A stretch of 5,506 bases of DNA, from positions 1 to 5,506 of the forward strand of contig JANQGL010000474.1 of the NCBI GenBank assembly GCA_028277325.1. The letters are read 5' to 3'. Made by a program: the position numbers and the translations under genes. This document shows, piece after piece, positions 1 through 4,603 of this stretch (positions are counted from its first letter, which is position 1; the number at the start of each line of letters is the position of its first letter). This DNA is from Magnetospira sp. Lineage in GTDB: Bacteria > Pseudomonadota > Alphaproteobacteria > Rhodospirillales > Magnetospiraceae. The notes beneath the pieces were generated by a model that saw only the letters and a program-made list of their open reading frames with translations, was not told the DNA's origin and did not search any database.

Positions 1-555
1 GTATTCCGCCTTGGGGATCGATTCGGCACCGAACCGGCGCAGGTGGTCGGTCATGAACTGGGCGTCGAGCAGCCGGTAGCCGCCCATCCGCAGGCGCGCC
101 ACCAGATGGACCAGGGCCACCTTGGAGGCGTCGGTGCGCCGCGAGAACATGCTCTCCCCGAAGAACGCGCCGCCGAGGGTCAGCCCGTAAAGGCCGCCGA
201 CCAGGTGTCCGTCGGCCCAGCACTCGACGCTGTGTGCCGCCCCCATGCCGTGCAACTGGTTGACCAGGCGGTAGATCCGCCGATTGATCCAGCTTTCCGG
301 GCGCTCCGGGGTCGGCGCCGCGCAGGCCGTCACCACCTCGGCGAAGGCGGAATCGCAGCGCACCTCGAACACCTGCCGCCGCACCGCCCTGCGGAGCGAG
401 CGCGGGACGTGGAAACGGTCGAGCGGCAGGACCGCGCGCTCCTCCGGATCGAACCAATAGAGGATCTCGGAATCGCGGGTCTCGGCCATCGGAAACACCC
501 CCGCCGCATAGGCGCGCAGGAGCAGTTCCGGGGTGATGTCGAGATTGTCGTTCAT
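1..555 (-). CDS. aat: Leucyl/phenylalanyl-tRNA--protein transferase (Aat), C-terminus cut by window edge
   Basis: This cytoplasmic enzyme transfers Leu or Phe from charged tRNA to proteins with an N-terminal Arg or Lys, marking them for ClpS/ClpAP degradation (N-end rule; known for the family). Reading leftward from the ATG at 555-553 gives 185 residues with no stop before the edge. Family signatures are clear: an N-terminal AYAAGVFPM (15-23), YWFDPEERAVLPL (33-45), SWINRRIY (88-95), AHSVECW (107-113), LVGGLYGL (118-125), the GESMFSRR block (133-140), and LLDAQF (162-167). By my alignment to the E. coli enzyme from memory, D164 and Q166 match its Asp186/Gln188 catalytic pair. Full-length enzymes run about 215-235 residues, so roughly 30-50 are missing. 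No strong ribosome binding site precedes the ATG. The next gene upstream on this strand is the aminotransferase, 230 bases away, so aat probably has its own promoter. Confidence 0.95.
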   Translation of the reverse strand, partial: MNDNLDITPELLLRAYAAGVFPMAETRDSEILYWFDPEERAVLPLDRFHVPRSLRRAVRRQVFEVRCDSAFAEVVTACAAPTPERPESWINRRIYRLVNQLHGMGAAHSVECWADGHLVGGLYGLTLGGAFFGESMFSRRTDASKVALVHLVARLRMGGYRLLDAQFMTDHLRRFGAESIPKAEY

Positions 556-569
556 GGCACCCGGAATAT

Positions 570-585
570 GGCGCCGGCCGGCGCC
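570..585. repeat. Perfect 16-bp GC palindrome just upstream of aat
   Basis: GGCGCCGGCCGGCGCC reads the same on both strands and ends 15 bases before the aat start codon. On the minus strand a CATATT hexamer (569-564), possibly a -10 box, follows directly, so the palindrome would lie between -10 and -35. The -35 match is poor. It may be an operator or a leader hairpin. A chance palindrome is also possible in such GC-rich DNA. Confidence 0.4.
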
Positions 586-635
586 GGACGCCAGACTCCG
601 CGCGCCCGTTGAACGAAGGCGCTCGATTCGCGGCC

Positions 636-661
636 CGACGGGCCAAACGGGCAGCCCGTCG
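636..661. repeat. Inverted repeat, 8-bp arms, in the spacer upstream of aat
   Basis: The arms 636-643 (CGACGGGC) and 654-661 (GCCCGTCG) are perfectly complementary around a 10-base loop. No run of T follows on either strand, so this is not a canonical terminator. A competing 5-bp hairpin (GGCCC/GGGCC, 632-644) overlaps the left arm. Function unknown. Confidence 0.35.
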
Positions 662-699
662 AAGGACGCGGGCATGACGGTTTTTCGATCCGCCTTTTG

Positions 700-724
700 A
701 TCGGAGCCCCGCGATGGCTCCGAT
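700..724 (-). terminator. Hairpin downstream of the aminotransferase gene, possible terminator
   Basis: The perfect 9-bp arms ATCGGAGCC (700-708) and GGCTCCGAT (716-724) flank a 7-base loop. The hairpin starts about 60 bases past the aminotransferase stop codon, where a transcription end is expected. On the minus strand the sequence after the stem is A-rich rather than T-rich, so it lacks the U-tract of a textbook intrinsic terminator. It could instead stabilise the 3' end of the mRNA. Confidence 0.35.
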
Positions 725-785
725 TCAACGCGACCCGCTGCAGGGCCTGTCGACACTCATCCCAGGCGCCTCGGCGGCGGGCCGC

Positions 786-1667
786 TCAGGCCTTTCCCAC
801 CTCCGCCTCGTAGGCGTCGATCAGGGCCTGGGTGATCGCCCCGGGGGTGTATCGGTGGCCGTCGATCCGCCCCACCGGGGTCACCTCGGCGGCGGTGCCG
901 GTCAGGAACGCCTCGGTCGCGGCGGCCAGTTCGTCGGGCAGGATCGGGCGCTCCACCACCTCGATCCCCATCCCGCGGGCCAGGGCGATCACCGTGCGCC
1001 GCGTGATGCCGTCCAGGAAGCAGTCCGGGGTCGGGGTGTGCAGCCGGCCGTCGCCCATCACGAAGAAGATGTTGGCCCCGGTCGCCTCGGCCACCTGGCC
1101 CCGGTGATCCAGCATCAGGGCGTCGGCGAACCCTTCGGCCTCCGCCGCGTGCTTGGACAGGGTGCAGATCATGTAGAGGCCGGCCGCCTTCGACCGGGTG
1201 GGCGCGGTGTCCGGGGCCGGGCGCCGCCAGTCCGAGGTGCGCAGGCTGATCCCCTTCCTGCGCAGGTCCGGCGAGAAATAGGACGGCCAGGGCCAGGTGG
1301 CGATGGCGACGTGGATCTTCGTGTGCTGGGCCGACACCGCCATCATCTCGCTGCCGCGCCAGGCGACCGGACGCACGTAGCCGTCGACGATCCCGTTGGC
1401 CCGGCAGGTCTCGACGCAGGCGGCGTCGATCTCGTCGGCCGTGTAGGGGATCTCGAACCCCAGCAGGCGCCCCGACTCGATCAGGCGTTCGCTGTGCTCG
1501 TGCAGCTTGTAGATCCGGCCGCCGTAGGACCGTTCGCCCTCGAACACGCAGGAGGCGTAGTGCAGACCGTGGCTGAGCACGTGGGGGCGGCAGTCGGGCC
1601 AGGGGATGAGGGTGCCGTTGTACCAGATCCGGCCGTCACGGTCGTCGAAGGGAATCAAATCCGCCAT
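786..1667 (-). CDS. ilvE: Branched-chain amino acid aminotransferase, PLP fold class IV
   Basis: This 293-residue cytoplasmic PLP enzyme most likely exchanges the amino group between Leu/Ile/Val and 2-oxoglutarate, the last step of branched-chain synthesis and first of breakdown. Class IV hallmarks run in order: LSHGLHYASCVFEGERSY (31-48), with the FEGxRxY signature of branched-chain enzymes; YVRP (97-100); the PLP lysine K160 in TRSKAAGLY; E194 in VAEATGANIFFV, which should contact the PLP ring nitrogen; LDGITRRTV (218-226) and TGTAAEVTPV (256-265), the cofactor phosphate loops. The length fits the family. The reading frame stays open far upstream, but homology begins only after the ATG at 1667, and upstream codons lie antisense to the MarR gene, so I chose this start. 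No good Shine-Dalgarno is visible. Related class IV enzymes (D-amino-acid transaminase, aminodeoxychorismate lyase) are less likely. The exact substrate range and the ilvE symbol are inference, since paralogs are common. Confidence 0.9.
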   Translation of the reverse strand: MADLIPFDDRDGRIWYNGTLIPWPDCRPHVLSHGLHYASCVFEGERSYGGRIYKLHEHSERLIESGRLLGFEIPYTADEIDAACVETCRANGIVDGYVRPVAWRGSEMMAVSAQHTKIHVAIATWPWPSYFSPDLRRKGISLRTSDWRRPAPDTAPTRSKAAGLYMICTLSKHAAEAEGFADALMLDHRGQVAEATGANIFFVMGDGRLHTPTPDCFLDGITRRTVIALARGMGIEVVERPILPDELAAATEAFLTGTAAEVTPVGRIDGHRYTPGAITQALIDAYEAEVGKA

Positions 1668-1707
1668 GAAACAATCGCCCGATGATGAGGTGGCTTTCGA
1701 AATGATG

Positions 1708-1735
1708 TTGCATGGGGTATCACCCGCCGCATAAT
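1708..1735 (+). promoter_or_regulatory. Rightward promoter candidate for the MarR gene
   Basis: TTGCAT (1708-1713) and CATAAT (1730-1735) are separated by 16 bases and match the sigma-70-type consensus at 4/6 and 5/6 positions. The expected start is near 1742, inside the palindrome at 1735-1755. The leader would be about 40 bases and include the GGAG ribosome binding site. Confidence 0.5.
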
Positions 1736-1742
1736 ATGTCAA
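1714..1742 (-). promoter_or_regulatory. Leftward promoter candidate for the aminotransferase gene
   Basis: On the minus strand a perfect TTGACA -35 box occupies 1742-1737. A weak -10 follows (GATACC at 1721-1716, or TACCCC at 1719-1714 with the ideal 17-base spacing). Transcription would start near 1707, giving a leader of about 40 bases. The -35 box overlaps the left arm of the palindrome at 1735-1755, so a protein bound there should block RNA polymerase. Confidence 0.5.
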
Positions 1743-1755
1743 TGACGCTGACATA
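1735..1755. promoter_or_regulatory. Putative MarR-type operator, perfect hyphenated palindrome
   Basis: Half-sites TATGTCA (1735-1741) and TGACATA (1749-1755) are exact reverse complements with a 7-base spacer, 21 bp in all. MarR dimers typically bind palindromes of this size and commonly repress their own divergent promoters (family knowledge). The site touches both promoters of the divergent pair. That the adjacent MarR protein is the binder is inference from position and symmetry. Confidence 0.65.
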
Positions 1756-1768
1756 AATTTTCCGCATC

Positions 1769-1772
1769 GGAG
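1769..1772 (+). promoter_or_regulatory. Ribosome binding site of the MarR gene
   Basis: GGAG lies 9 bases before the ATG at 1782. It supports that start over the other-frame ATG at 1777. Confidence 0.6.
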
Positions 1773-1781
1773 CCTTGTGCC

Positions 1782-2261
1782 ATGGACACCCCGGGAGCCG
1801 CCCCGCCGCGCGACGAACCGGAACTGCGCCGGGCCATGGAACTGCTGTTCTACGCCTACCGGGATTTCACCGGCGAGGCCGACGCCCTGCTGGCCCGCGA
1901 CGGGCTGGGACGGGCCCACCACCGGGTGCTGTATTTCGTCGGCGCGCATCCGGGGCTGCCGGTGGGCGAGCTTCTGGACATCCTCAAGGTCACCAAGCAG
2001 AGCCTGGCCCGGGTGCTCGGCCGTCTGCTGCGCGAGGGCTACGTGCGCCAGGAAACCGGCGCCGCCGACCGCCGCCAGCGCCGCCTGTTCCTGACCCCGC
2101 GCGGCGCCGCCCTGGAGACCCGCATCGCCGCCGTGCAATGCGCCCGCATCCAGCGCGCCTGTGACGCGGCCGGACCCGACGCGGCGCGCGGATTCCGCCG
2201 CGTGCTGCGCCAGTTGATCGGGCCGGACGACCGGCCGCGCGTCGACCGCGCGATGGAATAG
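1782..2261 (+). CDS. MarR-family transcriptional regulator, PetP-like
   Basis: This 159-residue protein should be a dimeric winged-helix DNA-binding regulator. N- and C-terminal helices (about 12-40 and 108-148) would form the dimer interface. The winged helix spans about 44-107: LPVGELLDILKV (59-70), the recognition helix TKQSLARVLGRLLREG (71-86), and the wing with the family's DRR signature (D96-R97-R98) followed by RRLFLTPRG (100-108). The effector cannot be read from sequence. Two cysteines, C120 and C127, sit in the C-terminal helical region. The gene is divergent from the aminotransferase gene, shares a palindromic promoter region with it, and precedes the response regulator by 33 bases. 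A MarR protein next to an OmpR-type regulator recalls PetP/PetR of Rhodobacter capsulatus, where the pair lies upstream of the cytochrome bc1 genes. No bc1 genes are seen here, so equivalence is a suggestion only. Confidence 0.9.
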   Translation: MDTPGAAPPRDEPELRRAMELLFYAYRDFTGEADALLARDGLGRAHHRVLYFVGAHPGLPVGELLDILKVTKQSLARVLGRLLREGYVRQETGAADRRQRRLFLTPRGAALETRIAAVQCARIQRACDAAGPDAARGFRRVLRQLIGPDDRPRVDRAME

Positions 2262-2288
2262 GCAGCCCGCCGGCACATCGGCTATAGT
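2259..2288 (+). promoter_or_regulatory. Possible internal promoter for the response regulator gene
   Basis: TATAGT (2283-2288) matches the -10 consensus at 5/6. TAGGCA (2259-2264) is a 4/6 match to a -35 box at 18-base spacing. Six bases separate the -10 box from the ATG at 2295, so the transcript would begin at or next to the start codon. No Shine-Dalgarno is visible in this 33-base gap, which is consistent with a leaderless mRNA. Read-through from the MarR promoter is also likely. Confidence 0.35.
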
Positions 2289-2294
2289 CCGTGC

Positions 2295-2990
2295 ATGGAC
2301 GAGGATGCCCCCCATATCCTGGTGGTCGACGACGACACCCGGCTGCGCGACCTGCTGAAACGCTATCTGACCGAACGCGGCTTCCTGGTCACCACGGCGG
2401 TCGACGCCGAGGACGCGCGGCGGCGCCTGGGCGTGCTGGCGTTCGACCTGATGGTGCTCGACGTGATGATGCCGGGCGAGAACGGCATCGACCTGGTGGC
2501 CAGCCTGCGGCGCGACAGCGACGTGCCGGTGCTGCTGCTGACCGCGATGAGCGAGCCGGAGGACCGCATCGCCGGCCTGGAGGCGGGGGCCGACGACTAT
2601 CTGTCGAAGCCCTTCGAGCCGCGCGAGTTGCTGCTGCGCATCCGCAGCATCCTGCGGCGCGCGGCACCGCGCGACGCCGCCGCGGCGACGCCGCCGATCG
2701 CCCTCGGCGGCTGCCGGTTCGACATCGAACGCGAGGAACTGCTCGACCGCGACGGCCGGCCGATCCGCCTGACCTCGTTCGAATCCATGCTGCTGCGCAT
2801 CCTGGCCGAGCACGCCGGGTCGGTGCTCAGCCGCGAGGACCTGACCCGGCTGACCGGGGCCGGGGGCGGCGAGCGGAGCGTCGACGTGCAGGTCACCCGC
2901 CTGCGCCGCAAGATCGAACCCGACCCGCGGGTGCCGCGCTACCTGCAGACCGTGCGCGGCCAGGGGTACGTGCTCAGGCCCGACGGATGA
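2295..2990 (+). CDS. OmpR-family DNA-binding response regulator
   Basis: This 231-residue cytoplasmic regulator should be phosphorylated by the kinase encoded next to it. The receiver domain (about 7-123) has the acidic pocket D12/D13, phosphoacceptor D56 in LDVMMPGENG, switch residues T83 (LLTA) and Y102, and K105 in SKPF. All key residues are present, so it should be phosphorylation-competent. A short Ala/Pro-rich linker (124-134) leads to an OmpR/PhoB winged helix (about 135-229), with recognition helix RSVDVQVTRLRRKI (194-207) and wing QTVRGQGYVL (218-227). The ATG at 2295 places the HILVVDDD strand at residue 7, as usual for the family. Its stop overlaps the kinase start (ATGA), indicating one operon. 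It may correspond to PetR of Rhodobacter, judged from the MarR neighbour and general resemblance. The target genes are not known. Confidence 0.94.
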   Translation: MDEDAPHILVVDDDTRLRDLLKRYLTERGFLVTTAVDAEDARRRLGVLAFDLMVLDVMMPGENGIDLVASLRRDSDVPVLLLTAMSEPEDRIAGLEAGADDYLSKPFEPRELLLRIRSILRRAAPRDAAAATPPIALGGCRFDIEREELLDRDGRPIRLTSFESMLLRILAEHAGSVLSREDLTRLTGAGGGERSVDVQVTRLRRKIEPDPRVPRYLQTVRGQGYVLRPDG

Positions 2991-4300
2991 TCGGCATCAA
3001 GCGATACCTGCCGCGCAGCCTGCTCGGCCGGTCGTTGATGATCATCGTGACGCCGGTGGTGCTGGTGCAGACGGTGTCGGCGATCATCTTCTTCGATGCC
3101 CACTGGGAAAAGGTCTCGCTGAACCTGGCGCGCGGGGTGGCCGGCGACATCGCGACGGTGATCCGTCTCATGGACATGACCGAGGACCCGGACGACTGGC
3201 CCGACATCCTGATCGTGGCGCAGGACCACATGCGGCTCGAAATCAGCATCCTGCAGGGCGAGATCCTGGCCAACGCGCCGCCGCCGCCGATCGAGAGCAT
3301 CCTCAAGCGCACCCTGCGCCGCGCCCTGCGCGAATACGTGCAGCGGCCGGCGACCATCGACTCCCACAGTCTCGATCGTCATGTGATCATCAACGTTCAG
3401 CTTCCCGACGCGGTGCTGCGGGTGGTGGCGCCGCGCAAGCGGCTGTTCAGCTCCACCGCCTACGTGTTCATCCTGTGGTCGATCGGCCTGTCGCTGCTGC
3501 TGTTCGGGGTGGCGGTGATCTTCATGCGCAACCAGGTGCGGCCGATCCGCCGCCTCGCCTACGCCGCCGACGCCTTCGGCAAGGGGCGCGACGTGGCGCG
3601 GTTCAAGCCCGAGGGGGCGCGCGAGGTGCGGCAGGCGGCGGCCGCCTTCATCCTCATGCGCGACCGCCTGAAACGCCAGATCGTGCAGCGCACCGACATG
3701 CTGGCCGGGGTCTCGCACGACCTGCGCACGCCGCTGACCCGGATGCGCCTGCAACTGGCCATGCTGGGCGACGGCGAGGGAATCCGCGAGCTGGAGGACG
3801 ACGTCACCGAAATGGAGCACATGCTCGAAGGCTACCTGGCGTTCGCGCGCGGCGAGGGCCACGAAACCCCGGAGACCACCGACCTGGGGGTCTTGCTGCG
3901 CGACGTGGTGGCGCGGATGCGGCGCAACGGCACCGCCGTCGACCTGCACCTGGAGGAGGACGTCGCGCTGCCCCTGCGCCCGCATGCGTTCCGGCGCTGC
4001 ATCGCCAACCTGATCGTCAATGCCGGTCGCTACGGCAAGAACGTCTTCGTGCGGGCCGGACGGCGCGGCCGGTCGCTGGAGATCCTGGTCGACGACGACG
4101 GGCCGGGCATCCCGGCCGACCGGCGCGAGGAGGTCCTGAAACCGTTCGCGCGCATCGACCGGTCGCGCAATCCCGATACCGGCGGTGTGGGCCTCGGCCT
4201 GACCATCGCCCTGGATGTGGTGCGGGCGCACGGCGGCGACCTTCAGTTGCTGGACTCTCCGCATGGCGGCCTCCGGGTGCGCCTGCGGCTGCCGCTTTAA
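2987..4300 (+). CDS. EnvZ-like membrane sensor histidine kinase
   Basis: This 437-residue inner-membrane kinase is the likely partner of the preceding response regulator. Segments in order: transmembrane helix 1 (about 17-36), a periplasmic region of some 120 residues (37-157) without a recognisable sensor fold and with a PPPP run at 98-101, and transmembrane helix 2 (about 158-180). A HAMP linker follows (181-233) with P186 and E209-G210. The HisKA helix carries H244 in LAGVSHDLRTPLTRMRL (239-255), nearly identical to EnvZ. The ATP-binding domain has the N box NLIVNAGRYG (341-350), G1 DDDGPGIP (369-376), the F region KPFARID (385-391) and G2 GGVGLGLTIA (399-408). All catalytic motifs are intact. 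The start is fixed by the 4-base ATGA overlap, which implies translational coupling. The stimulus is unknown. No clear terminator follows. Confidence 0.94.
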   Translation: MIGIKRYLPRSLLGRSLMIIVTPVVLVQTVSAIIFFDAHWEKVSLNLARGVAGDIATVIRLMDMTEDPDDWPDILIVAQDHMRLEISILQGEILANAPPPPIESILKRTLRRALREYVQRPATIDSHSLDRHVIINVQLPDAVLRVVAPRKRLFSSTAYVFILWSIGLSLLLFGVAVIFMRNQVRPIRRLAYAADAFGKGRDVARFKPEGAREVRQAAAAFILMRDRLKRQIVQRTDMLAGVSHDLRTPLTRMRLQLAMLGDGEGIRELEDDVTEMEHMLEGYLAFARGEGHETPETTDLGVLLRDVVARMRRNGTAVDLHLEEDVALPLRPHAFRRCIANLIVNAGRYGKNVFVRAGRRGRSLEILVDDDGPGIPADRREEVLKPFARIDRSRNPDTGGVGLGLTIALDVVRAHGGDLQLLDSPHGGLRVRLRLPL

Positions 4301-4401
4301 TGACCAGCCCCTTTCATCGGGCGCCGAGACGGCTTGCGATGCCGCCCAAACCTAGGGCATTATCCGGTGGTATCGAGATGCGACTCGGGTAATGCTGAAA
4401 T

Positions 4402-4417
4402 AATGCACAAATGCACA
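4402..4417. repeat. Tandem 8-bp repeat AATGCACA x2
   Basis: Two perfect head-to-tail copies (4402-4409 and 4410-4417) lie about 80 bases upstream of the aapJ -35 candidate, where an activator could bind. The GCAC half-site resembles one half of an NtrC site, but the opposing GTGC half is absent, so no regulator is assigned. Confidence 0.45.
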
Positions 4418-4493
4418 GGCTGCGGATTCCTGACGGTTGATCAATTCTTCGGATTGACCCGCCGGATTAACACCGAACCGATGTGCCTTCTGT

Positions 4494-4521
4494 TTGCATC
4501 CCGTCACGAACCCGTCATAAT
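4494..4521 (+). promoter_or_regulatory. Promoter candidate for aapJ
   Basis: TTGCAT (4494-4499), 16 bases, then CATAAT (4516-4521). The predicted start is near 4528, leaving a leader of about 76 bases that contains the inverted repeat at 4556-4579. The hexamers and the spacing are the same as in the MarR gene promoter candidate at 1708-1735. Confidence 0.5.
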
Positions 4522-4555
4522 TTGTTCCTGCGACTCCGTGTGGTCGGGGTCCACC

Positions 4556-4579
4556 CGATCGGCTGTACTTGACCGATCG
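4556..4579. repeat. Inverted repeat in the aapJ leader
   Basis: CGATCGG (4556-4562) and CCGATCG (4573-4579) are exact reverse complements 10 bases apart. The repeat ends 12 bases before the ribosome binding site. It could be an RNA hairpin affecting translation, or a dimer-binding operator downstream of the start point. Another short repeat, TCGGG/CCCGA (4544-4548 and 4554-4558), overlaps it and could compete. Confidence 0.45.
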
Positions 4580-4590
4580 TACTCAAACCT

Positions 4591-4597
4591 GGGAGGA
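4591..4597 (+). promoter_or_regulatory. Strong ribosome binding site of aapJ
   Basis: GGGAGGA contains a full GGAGG core (4592-4596) ending 7 bases before the ATG at 4604. It is the best Shine-Dalgarno in the window and fits an abundant periplasmic binding protein. It fixes the start codon. Confidence 0.85.
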
Positions 4598-4603
4598 TGA
4601 CCC

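Larger units (their letters stand above)
4301..4603 (+). other. Intergenic regulatory spacer upstream of aapJ
   Basis: This 303-base stretch has no convincing gene. It is visibly richer in A and T around 4385-4530 than the flanking coding DNA. An 88-codon open frame (4334-4600) has no family signature and no clear ribosome binding site. Other contents are the long-loop inverted repeat GCATTA/TAATGC (4357-4362 and 4390-4395), a tandem AATGCACA repeat (4402-4417), the palindrome TTGATCAA (4437-4444), a promoter candidate (4494-4521), a leader inverted repeat (4556-4579) and a strong ribosome binding site. No hairpin followed by T's was found after the kinase stop codon. Confidence 0.7.

Noticed and set aside
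714..1685. 323-codon plus-strand frame opposite the aminotransferase gene
   Set aside because: It is a Gly/Arg/His-biased translation with no motif and no ribosome binding site, antisense to a clear class IV aminotransferase.
1668..2813. A long upstream extension of the aminotransferase reading frame on the minus strand
   Set aside because: It runs antisense through the MarR and response regulator genes, shows no family motif, and homology begins at the ATG at 1667. It reflects scarcity of stops in GC-rich DNA.
2939..4264. 441-codon minus-strand frame over the histidine kinase
   Set aside because: It is antisense to an intact kinase with all motifs in order, and its product is biased in His, Gln, Arg and Ala with no recognisable domain.
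4301..4350. Rho-independent terminator after the kinase gene
   Set aside because: Only 4-5 bp stems (such as GGGCG/CGCCC) can be drawn, and none is followed by a T-run.
4402..4417. NtrC binding site from the GCAC elements
   Set aside because: The two elements are direct repeats, not the inverted GCAC/GTGC pair, and I found no matching sigma-54 promoter (GG-N10-GC with good flanks) before aapJ.
4437..4444. TTGATCAA as an FNR/CRP-type site
   Set aside because: An FNR site needs four bases between TTGAT and ATCAA. Here the half-sites merge, so the spacing is wrong.
4334..4600. 88-codon frame with a CTGC cysteine motif in the spacer before aapJ
   Set aside because: It has no clear Shine-Dalgarno, crosses the promoter candidate and leader repeat of aapJ, and shows no domain beyond one CxxC.
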